Position numbers and translations under genes: made by a program
Part shown: one piece after another, positions 44,394 through 54,098 of the stretch
How the letters are laid out: every line of letters begins with the position of its first letter
Numbering within the stretch: position 1 is the stretch's first letter
Assembly (NCBI RefSeq): GCF_006442965.1
Contig: NZ_VFWX01000001.1
Location: 248,001-312,000, forward strand
DNA: 64,000 nucleotides
Reading direction: 5' to 3'
From: Mesorhizobium sp. CU3
GTDB lineage: Bacteria > Pseudomonadota > Alphaproteobacteria > Rhizobiales > Rhizobiaceae
The notes under the pieces: model-generated
What the model was told of the DNA's origin: nothing
Seen by the model: the letters and a program-made list of their open reading frames with translations, nothing else
Database searches by the model: none

Positions 44394-45532
44394 TGGCCGA
44401 AGCCGCGATCGAAAGCGCACCGGCACGGCCTCGAAAGCCGCGGCTTTCGCCGCTCAACCAGCGCCGTCTGCAGAACTTCAAGGCGAACCGGCGCGGCTAC
44501 TGGTCGCTCTGGATCTTCCTGTTCCTGTTCGTACTGTCGCTGTTTTCCGAGCTGATCGCCAATGACAAGCCGATCATCGCTTCATACAAGGGCGAGATCC
44601 TGTTTCCGGTCCTGGTCGCCTATCCGGAGGAGAAGTTCGGCGGTTTCTATGCCGTCACCGATTATCGCGATCCGGTCATCCAGGACGAGATCAATGCCAA
44701 TGGCTGGATGATCTGGCCGCCGGTCCGCTACTCCTATCAGACGGTCAACAATTCCATTCCGGAACCGGCGCCGGCAAAACCGTCCTGGCTCTACGACAAG
44801 AAGGCGCGCTGCAGCCAGTATCCGCAGGGCGAGGCCGATGCCAACTGCATCGTCGGCAACTGGAACTGGCTCGGCACCGACGACCAGGCGCGCGATGTCT
44901 TGGCGCGCGTGCTCTACGGCTTCCGGATTTCTGTTTTGTTCGGCCTTATCCTGACGATCGGTTCATCCTTGATCGGCATCGCAACCGGCGCAGCGCAAGG
45001 CTATTTCGGCGGCTGGACCGACCTTCTGTTCCAGCGCTTCATCGAGATCTGGTCGGCTATCCCGGTTCTCTATCTGCTGCTTATCGTCTCGGCCATCCTG
45101 CCGCCGGGCTTCTTCATCCTGCTCGGCTTGATGCTGTTGTTTTCATGGGTGGCGCTGGTCGGCGTGGTGCGGGCGGAATTCCTGCGCGCCCGCAACTTCG
45201 AATATGTCAACGCGGCCCGCGCACTCGGTGTGCCCAACCTCACAATCATGTTCCGGCATCTGTTGCCCAACGCCATGGTGGCGACGCTGACCTTCCTGCC
45301 CTTTATACTCAGCGGCTCGATCTCGACGCTTACCTCGCTCGACTATCTCGGCTTCGGCCTGCCGCCCGGCTCGGCCTCGCTCGGCGAGTTGCTGAAGCAG
45401 GCGCAGCGCAACCTCAACGCGCCATGGCTCGGCATTTCGGGCTTCGTCGTGATCTCGGTGATGCTGTCCCTGTTGGTTTTCATCGGCGAGGCGACGCGCG
45501 ACGCCTTCGATCCGCGCAAGACGTTCAAATGA
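44393..45532 (+). CDS. yejE: ABC permease YejE
   Basis: This 379-residue YejE permease has the long N-terminal periplasmic region expected in this branch. It includes FLFLFVLSLFSELIANDKPI, the YejE segment GFYAVTDYRDPVIQDEINAN and DDQARDVLARVLYGFRISVL, then the EAA loop FLRARNFEYVNAARALGVPN and the C-terminal NAPWLGISGFVVISVMLSLL. It shares one base with the yejB stop and four with the yejF start (ATGA). Confidence 0.93.
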   Translation: MAEAAIESAPARPRKPRLSPLNQRRLQNFKANRRGYWSLWIFLFLFVLSLFSELIANDKPIIASYKGEILFPVLVAYPEEKFGGFYAVTDYRDPVIQDEINANGWMIWPPVRYSYQTVNNSIPEPAPAKPSWLYDKKARCSQYPQGEADANCIVGNWNWLGTDDQARDVLARVLYGFRISVLFGLILTIGSSLIGIATGAAQGYFGGWTDLLFQRFIEIWSAIPVLYLLLIVSAILPPGFFILLGLMLLFSWVALVGVVRAEFLRARNFEYVNAARALGVPNLTIMFRHLLPNAMVATLTFLPFILSGSISTLTSLDYLGFGLPPGSASLGELLKQAQRNLNAPWLGISGFVVISVMLSLLVFIGEATRDAFDPRKTFK

Positions 45533-47157
45533 GCGAAGCCCTGCTGTCCGTCCAAGACCTGAGCGTCGCCTTCGCGCAAGGCGGCAAGCAGTCGATCGCC
45601 GTCGACCGTATCTCCTTCGATATCGCCAAGGGCGAAACCGTCGCCCTGGTCGGTGAATCCGGCTCGGGCAAATCGGTCTCGGCGCTATCGGTGCTGAAGC
45701 TCCTGCCCTACCCCGCCGCCAGCCATCCGTCGGGCAGGATCCTGTTCAACGGCGCCGATCTGCTCGCCATGAACGAGAAACAGCTTCGCCAAGTGCGCGG
45801 CAACAAGATCACCATGATCTTCCAGGAGCCGATGACCTCGCTCAACCCGCTGCACACGATCGAGCAGCAGATCGTCGAGGTGCTGCAGCTGCATCAGGGC
45901 ATGCGCGACGCGCCGGCCCGGGCGCGCACGCTGGAGCTGCTCAACGAAGTCGGCATCCGCGATCCGCAAAAGCGCCTCGACGCCTACCCGCACCAGTTGT
46001 CCGGCGGCCAACGCCAGCGCGTCATGATCGCCATGGCTTTGGCCAACGAGCCGGAGCTGCTGATCGCCGACGAGCCGACGACGGCCCTCGACGTCACCGT
46101 GCAGGCACAGATCCTCGAACTGCTTGCCAAGCTGAAGGCCCGCAAGGGCATGTCACTGTTGTTCATCACGCACGACCTCGGCATCGTGCGCCGTATCGCC
46201 GACCGCGTCTGCGTGATGACCAAGGGCAAGATCGTCGAGAGCGGACCGACCAAGGAGATCTTCGCCAACCCGCAGCATGCCTATACCAAGCATCTCCTGG
46301 CGGCGGAGCCGAAGGGGAAGCCGCCGGCGGCCGATCCGGGCGCCAAGGCGGTGATGGCCGGCAAGGACATCAAGGTGTGGTTCCCGATCAAGAAGGGCTT
46401 CTTCCGCACCACGGTCGACCATGTGAAGGCGGTGGACGGCATCGACGTCACCGTGCGCGCCGGGCAGACGCTGGGCGTCGTCGGCGAATCCGGCTCGGGC
46501 AAGACGACGCTCGGGCTGGCGCTGGCCCGGATGATCTCCTCGAAGGGCACGATCAATTTCGACGGGCGCGACATCAACCAGCTCTCCTTCGGCGCCATGC
46601 GTCCGCTGAGGCGCGAGCTGCAGATCGTCTTCCAGGATCCGTTCGGGTCGCTCAGCCCGCGCCTATCGGTGTCCGAAATCATCGAGGAAGGCTTGAAGAT
46701 CCACGAGCCGAAACTTTCTCCCGACGAGCGCGACGACAAGGTGGTCGCGGTGCTCAAGGAGGTCGGCCTCGATCCGGAAACGCGGCATCGCTATCCGCAT
46801 GAGTTTTCTGGCGGCCAGCGCCAGCGCGTGGCGATAGCCCGCGCCATGGTGCTCAACCCACGCTTCGTCATGCTCGACGAACCGACCTCGGCGCTCGACA
46901 TGAGCGTGCAGGCGCAGGTGGTGGACCTTTTGCGCAATCTGCAGGCCAAGCACAATCTTGCCTATCTCTTCATCAGCCACGATCTGAAGGTCGTGCGCGC
47001 GCTTGCCAATGACGTCATCGTCATGCGCAATGGCCAGATCGTCGAGGCCGGCCCCTCAGAACAGATTTTCAGCAGTCCGCAGACCGACTATACGCGGGCG
47101 CTGATGGCCGCAGCCTTCAAGATCGAGACGGCGCCGACCGGCGTGGTCAGCGAATAG
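45529..47157 (+). CDS. yejF: ABC ATPase YejF with two nucleotide-binding domains
   Basis: This 542-residue protein carries two ATPase domains in one chain. The first has Walker [17 protein letters not shown] (residues about 42-50), signature [17 protein letters not shown] and Walker [13 protein letters not shown]. The second, after a linker, has [16 protein letters not shown], signature [16 protein letters not shown] and Walker [15 protein letters not shown]. Both H-loops (FITHDLGIV and FISHDLKVV) are intact, so both domains appear active. Start is the ATG in the ATGA overlap with yejE. Confidence 0.94.
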   Translation: MSEALLSVQDLSVAFAQGGKQSIAVDRISFDIAKGETVALVGESGSGKSVSALSVLKLLPYPAASHPSGRILFNGADLLAMNEKQLRQVRGNKITMIFQEPMTSLNPLHTIEQQIVEVLQLHQGMRDAPARARTLELLNEVGIRDPQKRLDAYPHQLSGGQRQRVMIAMALANEPELLIADEPTTALDVTVQAQILELLAKLKARKGMSLLFITHDLGIVRRIADRVCVMTKGKIVESGPTKEIFANPQHAYTKHLLAAEPKGKPPAADPGAKAVMAGKDIKVWFPIKKGFFRTTVDHVKAVDGIDVTVRAGQTLGVVGESGSGKTTLGLALARMISSKGTINFDGRDINQLSFGAMRPLRRELQIVFQDPFGSLSPRLSVSEIIEEGLKIHEPKLSPDERDDKVVAVLKEVGLDPETRHRYPHEFSGGQRQRVAIARAMVLNPRFVMLDEPTSALDMSVQAQVVDLLRNLQAKHNLAYLFISHDLKVVRALANDVIVMRNGQIVEAGPSEQIFSSPQTDYTRALMAAAFKIETAPTGVVSE

Positions 47158-47246
47158 TTATCTATTTCGCGCAAGTCCCGACGAAAAACCGCTACACTTT
47201 CCCGGAATTGCACCGGGACCGACAAACAGGGAAGAAAAATCCTCGC

Positions 47247-48188
47247 ATGGAAAAAGGCAAAATCCTGCTTGCCCTCACCGGCATCCACCCGCAGCGATGG
47301 CATGAGTTGCTCTCGGCCGAGCGCGAGGTCGTGCTGGAGCCGAACGGTGCCGACGATCCGTCGATCACCTACGCGGTGGTGTGGAAGCAGAAGCCCAACC
47401 TTCTCAAGTCTCTGCCCAATCTGCGCGTCATCTTTTCGATCGGCGCCGGCGTCGACCATATCTTCGCCGATCCCGGCCTGCCCGACGTGCCGATCGTCAA
47501 GATCGTCGCCGACAATCTCACCCAGCACATGGTCGAATATGTGGTCTGGCGGGTGCTCGACCATCATCGCCAAGGCATGCTCTACCGGGCGCAGCAGCCG
47601 AAGAAAACCTGGCACGAGCCGCCGCAACGGGTGGCCGGCGACATTTCCGTCGGCATCATGGGGCTTGGCAGTCTCGGTCGCGCCGCGGCTTCGGCGCTCA
47701 AGTCGCTCGGCTTTGCCGTCAATGGCTGGTCACGCACCGACCGACCGATGAAAGGTGTTTCGACCTATTCCGGCGAAGCAGGGCTGATCCCGTTCCTCAA
47801 TGCCACCGATATCCTGGTCGTGCTTTTGCCGCTGACGCCGCAAACCCAAGGGATCGTCAATTACGGGCTGCTCAAGGAACTGCGCAAGCGCAACGGCCTT
47901 GGCGGCGCGGTGCTGATCAATGCCGGGCGCGGACGGCTGCAGAAGGACGCCGATATATTGCGCGCGCTGGAGGATGGCACGCTGAAGGAGGCGAGCCTCG
48001 ACGTGTTCGAGGTCGAGCCGCTGCCGAAGACCAGCCCGCTGTGGAGCCATCCGAAAGTGTTCGTGACGCCACATGCGGCGGCAACGTCGGACCCCACCCA
48101 CCTTGTGCCGCCGATGCTTCGCCAGATGATGGCCTTCGAGCGCGGCGAAAAGCTTGAAAACCTGGTGGATCGCAAGGCCGGATACTAA
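47247..48188 (+). CDS. ghrA: Glyoxylate/hydroxypyruvate reductase A-type dehydrogenase
   Basis: This 313-residue D-isomer-specific 2-hydroxyacid dehydrogenase of the GhrA branch reduces glyoxylate or hydroxypyruvate with NAD(P)H. The Rossmann motif is VGIMGLGSLGRAAASALKSLG, and the catalytic Arg, Glu and His are in INAGRGRLQKDADIL, ASLDVFEVEPL and VFVTPHAAATSDP. The ATG at 47247 (MEKGKILLALTG) is preferred over 13 extra basic residues upstream. The stop overlaps the stop of the convergent P-loop gene. It begins 89 bases after yejF and may not be part of that operon. Confidence 0.9.
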   Translation: MEKGKILLALTGIHPQRWHELLSAEREVVLEPNGADDPSITYAVVWKQKPNLLKSLPNLRVIFSIGAGVDHIFADPGLPDVPIVKIVADNLTQHMVEYVVWRVLDHHRQGMLYRAQQPKKTWHEPPQRVAGDISVGIMGLGSLGRAAASALKSLGFAVNGWSRTDRPMKGVSTYSGEAGLIPFLNATDILVVLLPLTPQTQGIVNYGLLKELRKRNGLGGAVLINAGRGRLQKDADILRALEDGTLKEASLDVFEVEPLPKTSPLWSHPKVFVTPHAAATSDPTHLVPPMLRQMMAFERGEKLENLVDRKAGY

Positions 48189-48715
48189 CTCAGGCTCAAG
48201 CCACATTCGCGGAAGCGCTGCTTGATTGCTTTCACGGAGGACAGATGCAGCTTCGGCAGGTCGAGCCCGTCGAACATCGTCCGGTAACGCTGGCGATTTC
48301 GCGGCGTGGTAACGGCGATGTGGCGGATCATGTCCCATTTGACGCTGTCTCGGCCGCCTTCGAGGGCGCCAACTCTGCCGGTCTCGAACAGCGTCCTGCG
48401 AAAATAGCGCAGCAAACTTGCGGGCGTTGAGACATCCAGCAGGATCAAACCCGTCGCCCGCTTGAACCGCTGCGGCATGCAGACCGAGTAGTTGCCGTCC
48501 ATCACCCAGCGCTCGCCGGCGATCGCGGCATCATGCAAGGCAATGAACTCCGCCTTCGGGCGCTGCACCCAATCCGTGTTGGGCAGGTGAAAAAGCAGAT
48601 CGAGATGGACGGCTTCCAGACCGCGCTTGCGGGCGATCGCGTTGGCGAGCGTAGACTTGCCGCTGTTGGACGGCCCGAGGATACAGATGCGATCGCCGAG
48701 ATCCGAGAGGTGCAT
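48185..48715 (-). CDS. P-loop NTPase, adenylate kinase/topology-modulation-like
   Basis: This 176-residue protein opens with CILGPSNSGKSTLANAIARK, a Walker A motif of the GPxxSGKS type. Then come VHLDLLFHLPNTDWVQRPKAE and GERWVMDGNYS, segments typical of the FlaR/topology-modulation family of small kinases. Residues FRRTLFETGR and RHIAVTTPRNRQRY are basic and could form a lid. Substrate is unknown; the call is at the fold level only. It is convergent with ghrA. Confidence 0.75.
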   Translation of the reverse strand: MHLSDLGDRICILGPSNSGKSTLANAIARKRGLEAVHLDLLFHLPNTDWVQRPKAEFIALHDAAIAGERWVMDGNYSVCMPQRFKRATGLILLDVSTPASLLRYFRRTLFETGRVGALEGGRDSVKWDMIRHIAVTTPRNRQRYRTMFDGLDLPKLHLSSVKAIKQRFRECGLSLS

Positions 48716-48789
48716 CGGGTGGGCTTTCAGGCGCAGGGGAAGCTCGTCGATCCGATCGATCCCGAAGCGGGATACCGGATAGCGAATTC

Positions 48790-49164
48790 TCAGGACAGTT
48801 TCGAGCCGGGCAGCCCGAAACTTTCCTTTTTCTTCGGCTTGCCGCAGTCGCGGCGCTCGATCGAGCGGTTCATGGCGTCGATCTGGCCGCTCGCCTTGTT
48901 CCTGTCGCGCTCGGCCTTGGAGCGCGTATCCGGCATGAACGGGCCGAAGCCCATCGCCGGATTGGAGAAGGTCGTCTTGGCGGTGACCGGAAGGTTGCTT
49001 TGCTGCGCCAGCGCGTTGCGCTGGGCGATGAGTTGGTCGCAGGGCACGTCGTCATATTGCAGCGCGGATTGCACATCCTCGTCCTGACGCTCGGCCATCG
49101 ACGTGCCGCCGACACAGCCGGCAACCGTCAGGCAGGACGCTAACGCAACCATGGTCCAGCGCAT
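48790..49164 (-). CDS. Small lipoprotein, unknown function
   Basis: This 124-residue protein starts at ATG 49164 with GAGGAG upstream. Its signal is WTMVALASCLTVAGC with lipobox VAGC, so it should be a lipoprotein. The mature part has a cysteine-containing DVPCDQLIAQRNALAQQSNL and ends with ERRDCGKPKKKESFGLPGSK. No family is recognized. The 74 bases before the P-loop gene stop and the gene order suggest it is transcribed on its own. Confidence 0.7.
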   Translation of the reverse strand: MRWTMVALASCLTVAGCVGGTSMAERQDEDVQSALQYDDVPCDQLIAQRNALAQQSNLPVTAKTTFSNPAMGFGPFMPDTRSKAERDRNKASGQIDAMNRSIERRDCGKPKKKESFGLPGSKLS

Positions 49165-49237
49165 GGATTTCTCCTCGTGATGTCTGCCCGCGCCACCCCG
49201 ACCATGCCATTCAGGCTTTTTCGCAGCAAGCACGGGT

Positions 49238-50182
49238 TCATCCGGTTGGCGAATTCTTCTCCGAAGCAGTCGAAGCCAGGAAGCCAGCCACAATGGCAAG
49301 GCCTTCGACCGGATCGCGCCGGTCGTGCCGGATTACCGTAGTTTCCAGCGACAGGATCGCTAACTCGCTGGCGGAAAGCACGCGCCGCGCATAGGCCTCG
49401 GAATGGGCGTAGCGCCGTGACGGCTGCAAGGCGAAATCATCGCCGCCGGCAAGCGTCTCGACCGAGAAGGCGAACAGGCCGTCCTTGGCAAGCGTGCCTG
49501 CCACCGCGCCGACGATGCCTTGGAGCGCGCCGATGTAGATGAACACGTCGGCCGCGACCACGAGATCGGCCTTGGCGCGGTCATAGGCAAAATGCTGAAG
49601 GTCGGTTTTCGCGAGCCGGTCGTAAAGGCCCTTGGCACGCGCCTTCCTCAGCATGGCGGCCGAGATGTCGTAGCCCTCCAGCCGGTCGACGAACGGGCGC
49701 AGCCTTTCGCCCACTAGGCCGGTGCCACAGCCGAGGTCGAGCGCCAGTTGGAAACGCTCCGGCCTTGCCGCGCGGATCGCCCGGCACAGAACGTCCGGCA
49801 GTCCGTAGCCGAGTTTTCCGACGAGCGAATCCTCGAAACTGTCGGCGTAGTGGTCGAACAGGGTTTCGACGAAGGCGCTGGGCGGCGCCGCGGTTGCCGG
49901 CGCATGGCCGATCAGTTGCAGCTTCAGCGCGGCGCCCAGCCGGTCGGCGGGTTCGAGCTTCAGCGCCATCGCCCAGGCCTGCGCAGCCTGATCGAGCAGG
50001 CCTGCCGCCTCCTGCATCTCGCCGAGGCGGAACCAGCCGGCGGCCCATTGCGGCGTCAGCTCCAGCGCGCCGAGCAGAAGCTCCGCCGCCTGCGCCGGCT
50101 CGCCGGAGGCCGCGAGCATCTCGGCGAAATCGGCGCGGCGGTCGGCGGTCAAGTCGCCGGACGAGGCCTGGAGCGGTTTCAT
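49238..50182 (-). CDS. TPR-linked SAM-dependent methyltransferase
   Basis: This 314-residue protein has an N-terminal half of tetratricopeptide-like helices (AGWFRLGEMQEAAGLLDQAA, residues about 45-75) followed by a class I methyltransferase domain with motif I ALDLGCGTGLVGERLRPF (residues about 145-160), LEGYDISAAMLRKARAKGLY, and ADLVVAADVFIYIGAL. It resembles predicted TPR-methyltransferases of unknown substrate. It is divergent from the exonuclease gene, with about 107 bases between. Confidence 0.85.
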   Translation of the reverse strand: MKPLQASSGDLTADRRADFAEMLAASGEPAQAAELLLGALELTPQWAAGWFRLGEMQEAAGLLDQAAQAWAMALKLEPADRLGAALKLQLIGHAPATAAPPSAFVETLFDHYADSFEDSLVGKLGYGLPDVLCRAIRAARPERFQLALDLGCGTGLVGERLRPFVDRLEGYDISAAMLRKARAKGLYDRLAKTDLQHFAYDRAKADLVVAADVFIYIGALQGIVGAVAGTLAKDGLFAFSVETLAGGDDFALQPSRRYAHSEAYARRVLSASELAILSLETTVIRHDRRDPVEGLAIVAGFLASTASEKNSPTG

Positions 50183-50288
50183 GCGCGAAGAATCCTACCG
50201 GCATTCGAACCGGCGGACGGCTGTAGGACGAGTCAGTAGTGTGTTGCAACAGGCTTCCCGGCGCGAATTTAGCCACTATCTTCGAGGC

Positions 50289-51299
50289 ATGCGCGCCAGC
50301 GACCTGCTCAAATCCCGGCCGGAAGGCCTTTATTGCCCGCCCGGCGATTTCTTCATCGATCCGGTGCGGCCGGTGGAGCGCGCGCTGATCACCCACGGCC
50401 ATTCCGACCACGCGCGCGCCGGCCACCGATCGGTGCTGGCGACGCAAGAGACGCTCGACATCATGGGGCTGCGTTACGGCGAGGATTTTGCCGGGACAAC
50501 GCAGGCCGCGGCTCTCGGCCAGACAGTCGATGTCAATGGCGTGGCCGTCACCTTCCACCCCGCGGGGCACGTGCTGGGTTCGGCGCAGATCGCGGTCGAG
50601 CACCGGGGTATGCGCATCGTCGCGTCGGGCGACTACAAGCGCCACAAGGACGCCACCTGCCTGCCCTTCGAGCCCATCCGATGCGACGTGTTCATCACCG
50701 AGGCGACCTTCGGCCTGCCGGTGTTCCGCCATCCGCCGGACCATGAAGAAATCGCGCGCGTGCTGAAATCGGCGGCGCAGTTTCCCGAGCGCTCGCACCT
50801 GATCGGCGCCTATGCGCTCGGCAAGGCGCAGCGCGTGATGCGGCTGTTGCGCGATGCCGGCTACGACCGGCCGATCTACATCCATGGCGCACTGGCCAAG
50901 CTCAGCGAGTACTATCAGAGCCAGGGCATCGATCTCGGCAAGCTGGAGCCGGGCACGGTGGAGAGCGGCGCCAAGGCGGATTTCACTGGGGCCATCGTGG
51001 TCGGCCCGCCATCGGCCTTCGCCGACCGCTGGGCAAGGCGTTTTCCCGATCCGATTTCGTGCTTTGCGTCGGGCTGGATGCGCATCCGCCAGCGCGCCAA
51101 GCAAGGCGGCGTCGAGCTGCCGCTGATCATCTCCGACCATGCCGACTGGGACGAACTGACCGCCACGATCAAGGAGACCGGGGCTCAGGAAATCTGGGTG
51201 ACGCATGGCCGCGAGGAGGCCTTGGTGCGCTGGTGCGAGTTGGAGGGCATCGCGGCGAAGCCGCTGCATCTGGTGGGGTATGAGGACGAGGGCGATTGA
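50289..51299 (+). CDS. Ligase-associated DNA exonuclease (metallo-beta-lactamase fold)
   Basis: This 336-residue protein belongs to the beta-CASP/metallo-beta-lactamase group that is genetically linked to an ATP-dependent DNA ligase. Metal ligands are visible in ITHGHSDHARAGHRSVLATQ (HxHxDH, residues about 36-41), FHPAGHVLGSAQIAV, VASGDYKRHKD and ISDHADWDELTATI. The start is taken at ATG 50289 (MRASDLLKSRPEGLYCPPGD); the ribosome-binding site is unusually close, so this is uncertain. The frame is open 36 codons further upstream. The stop is one base before the GTG of the ligase gene. Confidence 0.88.
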   Translation: MRASDLLKSRPEGLYCPPGDFFIDPVRPVERALITHGHSDHARAGHRSVLATQETLDIMGLRYGEDFAGTTQAAALGQTVDVNGVAVTFHPAGHVLGSAQIAVEHRGMRIVASGDYKRHKDATCLPFEPIRCDVFITEATFGLPVFRHPPDHEEIARVLKSAAQFPERSHLIGAYALGKAQRVMRLLRDAGYDRPIYIHGALAKLSEYYQSQGIDLGKLEPGTVESGAKADFTGAIVVGPPSAFADRWARRFPDPISCFASGWMRIRQRAKQGGVELPLIISDHADWDELTATIKETGAQEIWVTHGREEALVRWCELEGIAAKPLHLVGYEDEGD

Positions 51300-51300
51300 G

Positions 51301-52902
51301 GTGAACCGCTTCGCCGAACTCCTCGACCGTCTCGTGCTGACGCCGTCGCGCAACGGCAAGCTGACGCTATTGACCGATTATTTCCGCAGCGTCGAGGACC
51401 CAGACCGCGGGCTGGCGCTGGCGGCGATCACCGGCGACCTCAACATCGCCGCGGTGAAGCCGGCGATGCTGCGCGCGCTGGTAGTCGAACGCATGGACCC
51501 GGTGCTGTTCGGCTATTCCTACGACTATGTCGGCGACCTTGCCGAGACCGTGTCGCTGGTCTGGCCGCAGCCGCAAGGGCACATCGCCAACCGCGTGCCG
51601 ACGCTGGCCGAAGTGGTCGGCAAATTGCAGACGGCGAGCCGTTCCGACGGACCGAAGGTGCTGGCGCGGCTGCTCGACGACGCCAGCATCTCGGCGCGCT
51701 TCGCAATCATCAAGCTGGTCACCGGGGGGTTGCGCATCGGCGTGTCGGCGCGGCTGGCCAAACAGGCGCTGGCCGATCTCGGCCAGGTCGACGTCGCCGA
51801 GATCGAGGAACTGTGGCACGGGCTGACGCCGCCCTACACCGAATTGTTCGCCTGGCTGGAAGGCCGGGCGGAGAAGCCGAAAAGTGCGGCACTCGCGCTG
51901 TTTCGGCCGGTGATGCTTGCCAACGCCGTCGACGACGGCGATCTGGCAAAGCTCGATCCGGCCGACTATGCGGCGGAATGGAAATGGGACGGCATCCGCG
52001 TGCAAGCGGTCTGCGAAGGCGGCGTACGCCGGCTCTATTCGCGCACCGGCGACGATGTCTCCGGCGCCTTTCCCGACCTTGCCGCGGCGATGCATTTCGA
52101 GGCCGCGCTCGACGGCGAGCTTCTGGTCGGCGATCCGCGCGAGGCGACCGGCACCTTCTCCGACCTGCAGAAGCGGCTGAACCGCAAGAGCGTGTCGCCA
52201 AAGATCCAGCAGCAATACCCCGCCTTCATGCGCTGCTACGACGCGCTGCAGATAAACGGCGATGATCTGCGCGCGCTGCCCTTCGGCGAACGCCGCAAGC
52301 GGCTCGAAGCCTTCGTGAGCACGCTCGATCCAAGCCGCTTCGACCTCTCGCCCTTCGTCACCTTCTCCGACTGGGAGACGCTGGAGAAGCTGCGCGCAGC
52401 GCCGCCGCATCCAATCATCGAGGGCGTTATGCTGAAGCGTTGGGATTCGCCCTATCTCGCCGGACGGCCGAAAGGCCCGTGGTTCAAGTGGAAGCGCGAC
52501 CCGCACACGATCGACGCGGTGCTGATGTATGCGCAGCGCGGCCACGGCAAGCGCTCCAGCTTCTATTCCGACTACACGTTCGGCGTCTGGTCGGGGCCGG
52601 AGGGCGCCGAAGAACTGGTGCCGGTCGGCAAGGCCTATTTCGGCTTCACCGACGAGGAGCTGAAAGAGATCGACAAATATGTGCGCGACAACACCATCGA
52701 GCGCTTCGGCCCGGTGCGCTCGGTGCGCGCCGACCGCAAGAACGGGCTGGTGCTGGAAGTGGCGTTCGAAGGGCTCAACCGCTCGACCAGGCATAAATCC
52801 GGCGTCGCCATGCGGTTTCCGCGCATTTCGCGGCTGCGCTGGGACAAGCCGTCGGCCGAGGCCGACCGGATCGAGACGCTGCAGACGATGCTGGACCGTT
52901 GA
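51301..52902 (+). CDS. ATP-dependent DNA ligase (ligase-associated cluster type), GTG start
   Basis: This 533-residue ligase has the N-terminal binding domain, the nucleotidyltransferase motif I EWKWDGIRVQAV (adenylated lysine near residue 228), motif III AALDGELLVGD, motif IV IIEGVMLKRWDSP, and motif V GPWFKWKRDPHTIDAV, followed by an OB fold. This is the ligase known for its association with the metallo-exonuclease, and often with an Lhr-like helicase and a phosphoesterase, none of which lie next to it here. Start is GTG 51301; an ATG seven codons upstream is an alternative. It is convergent with the next gene, two bases apart. Confidence 0.92.
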   Translation: MNRFAELLDRLVLTPSRNGKLTLLTDYFRSVEDPDRGLALAAITGDLNIAAVKPAMLRALVVERMDPVLFGYSYDYVGDLAETVSLVWPQPQGHIANRVPTLAEVVGKLQTASRSDGPKVLARLLDDASISARFAIIKLVTGGLRIGVSARLAKQALADLGQVDVAEIEELWHGLTPPYTELFAWLEGRAEKPKSAALALFRPVMLANAVDDGDLAKLDPADYAAEWKWDGIRVQAVCEGGVRRLYSRTGDDVSGAFPDLAAAMHFEAALDGELLVGDPREATGTFSDLQKRLNRKSVSPKIQQQYPAFMRCYDALQINGDDLRALPFGERRKRLEAFVSTLDPSRFDLSPFVTFSDWETLEKLRAAPPHPIIEGVMLKRWDSPYLAGRPKGPWFKWKRDPHTIDAVLMYAQRGHGKRSSFYSDYTFGVWSGPEGAEELVPVGKAYFGFTDEELKEIDKYVRDNTIERFGPVRSVRADRKNGLVLEVAFEGLNRSTRHKSGVAMRFPRISRLRWDKPSAEADRIETLQTMLDR

Positions 52903-52904
52903 TC

Positions 52905-54098
52905 CTATTCCGCGATCGAAACGCGGATCTCGTAGATGTCGACCGACTTGCCCTGCTTGTCGAAGTCGGAGTTGACCGCGATGGTGCCGGCCGCGCCCGG
53001 ATGCTTGTCGGGGAACTGGACGTCGAACAGATATTCGTTGCGCTCATGGCCGACCGCGTAGCGCTTGCGGCCGCAATCGCCGAGGTCGCCGAAATTGCAG
53101 TCGACCGAGATCTGCGTTTCCTTGCCCTCTTCCGAGCGGGCGACAATGTCGAACATGGCGTGCTTGCCGGCGAGCTTTTCCAACACGCCCTGGCCGACAT
53201 CGAAGGCGACGGCCGAGCCGGACGCGCCGGAGCGGATGCGCAGGAACTGGCCGGTATCGTCCTTCATGACCTCGGCGGCGGCATCCGACGGCGTGCTGAC
53301 ATGGGTCGGGTCGCTGGGCGAAAAGACGTTGATCCAGTTTTTCGCCTGATCCGCCTCGCCCGGCTTCTGCGGCGAGCCGGGTTCGGGCGGCTGCGACGAT
53401 GAGGACGAGTCCTCGTCATCCAGCGTCGGCGTCGGTTCGGGCGGGCCGGTGTTGAGCTCGGCCGCCGTCTTGAAGACACCGGTCTGCTTGGCGAAATAAA
53501 GGCCGATCCCGGCCGCCGCGATCAATGTCGCAACGACGAAGATCGCGGTGAGCGGCAGGCGCCGGCCCCGGATGCGGCGCTCGTCGCGGTCGGGCGCCAC
53601 CTGGGCGCCGTTGCCGACGGGCGCGCCAGGCGAATCGTCGAGCGACGGCGCATCGGGAAGCTCGTCCGGCATGATGTCGGGAACGACCGGCAGCACGCGC
53701 GAGCGCGGCTGATCGTCCGGCTGCACCGGACCATCGACGGTGATATCGGGCGAAGGCGCGGCCTCGGCCGCCGGCTGCGGCGCGTCGACCGACGGCGCGG
53801 CGGAAGCGGCCGAAACCTCGACGCGCGGGGCTGGCGCGCCATTGCCCGGCGACGCGACATTTTCCGGCGGCAGGGTCACGTCCGGGACGGCAGGCAGGAA
53901 TTCGGATTCGATTTCGGTGATCTTGGCCTGCACCGCCTTGCGGCGGCTGATGGCGGCTTCGACGGTGATGTTGGGATTGGCCTGCAAGACGCGATCGAGC
54001 GCGGCGAAGGCGGATCGATAGACCCTTTCGCGGAACGCCCTATCCTCGGCATTGCCTTTCTCGAAGGCATTGCGGATCGCTTTCTCGATGGCGTCCAA
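52905..54098 (-). CDS. Rhizobiales-type hypothetical membrane protein, TTG start
   Basis: This 397-residue protein has a helical N-terminal part (MDAIEKAIRNAFEKGNAEDR; DRVLQANPNITVEAAIS), a long Pro-Ala-Asp-rich disordered segment, one membrane helix (LTAIFVVATLIAAAGIGLYF), and a C-terminal beta-rich domain starting AKNWINVFSPSDPTHVS. The last domain keeps cysteines in ISVDCNFGDLGDCGRKRY. TTG at 54098 is the start because GAGGGAGC precedes it. I recognize no family, and the role is unknown. Confidence 0.7.
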   Translation of the reverse strand: MDAIEKAIRNAFEKGNAEDRAFRERVYRSAFAALDRVLQANPNITVEAAISRRKAVQAKITEIESEFLPAVPDVTLPPENVASPGNGAPAPRVEVSAASAAPSVDAPQPAAEAAPSPDITVDGPVQPDDQPRSRVLPVVPDIMPDELPDAPSLDDSPGAPVGNGAQVAPDRDERRIRGRRLPLTAIFVVATLIAAAGIGLYFAKQTGVFKTAAELNTGPPEPTPTLDDEDSSSSSQPPEPGSPQKPGEADQAKNWINVFSPSDPTHVSTPSDAAAEVMKDDTGQFLRIRSGASGSAVAFDVGQGVLEKLAGKHAMFDIVARSEEGKETQISVDCNFGDLGDCGRKRYAVGHERNEYLFDVQFPDKHPGAAGTIAVNSDFDKQGKSVDIYEIRVSIAE

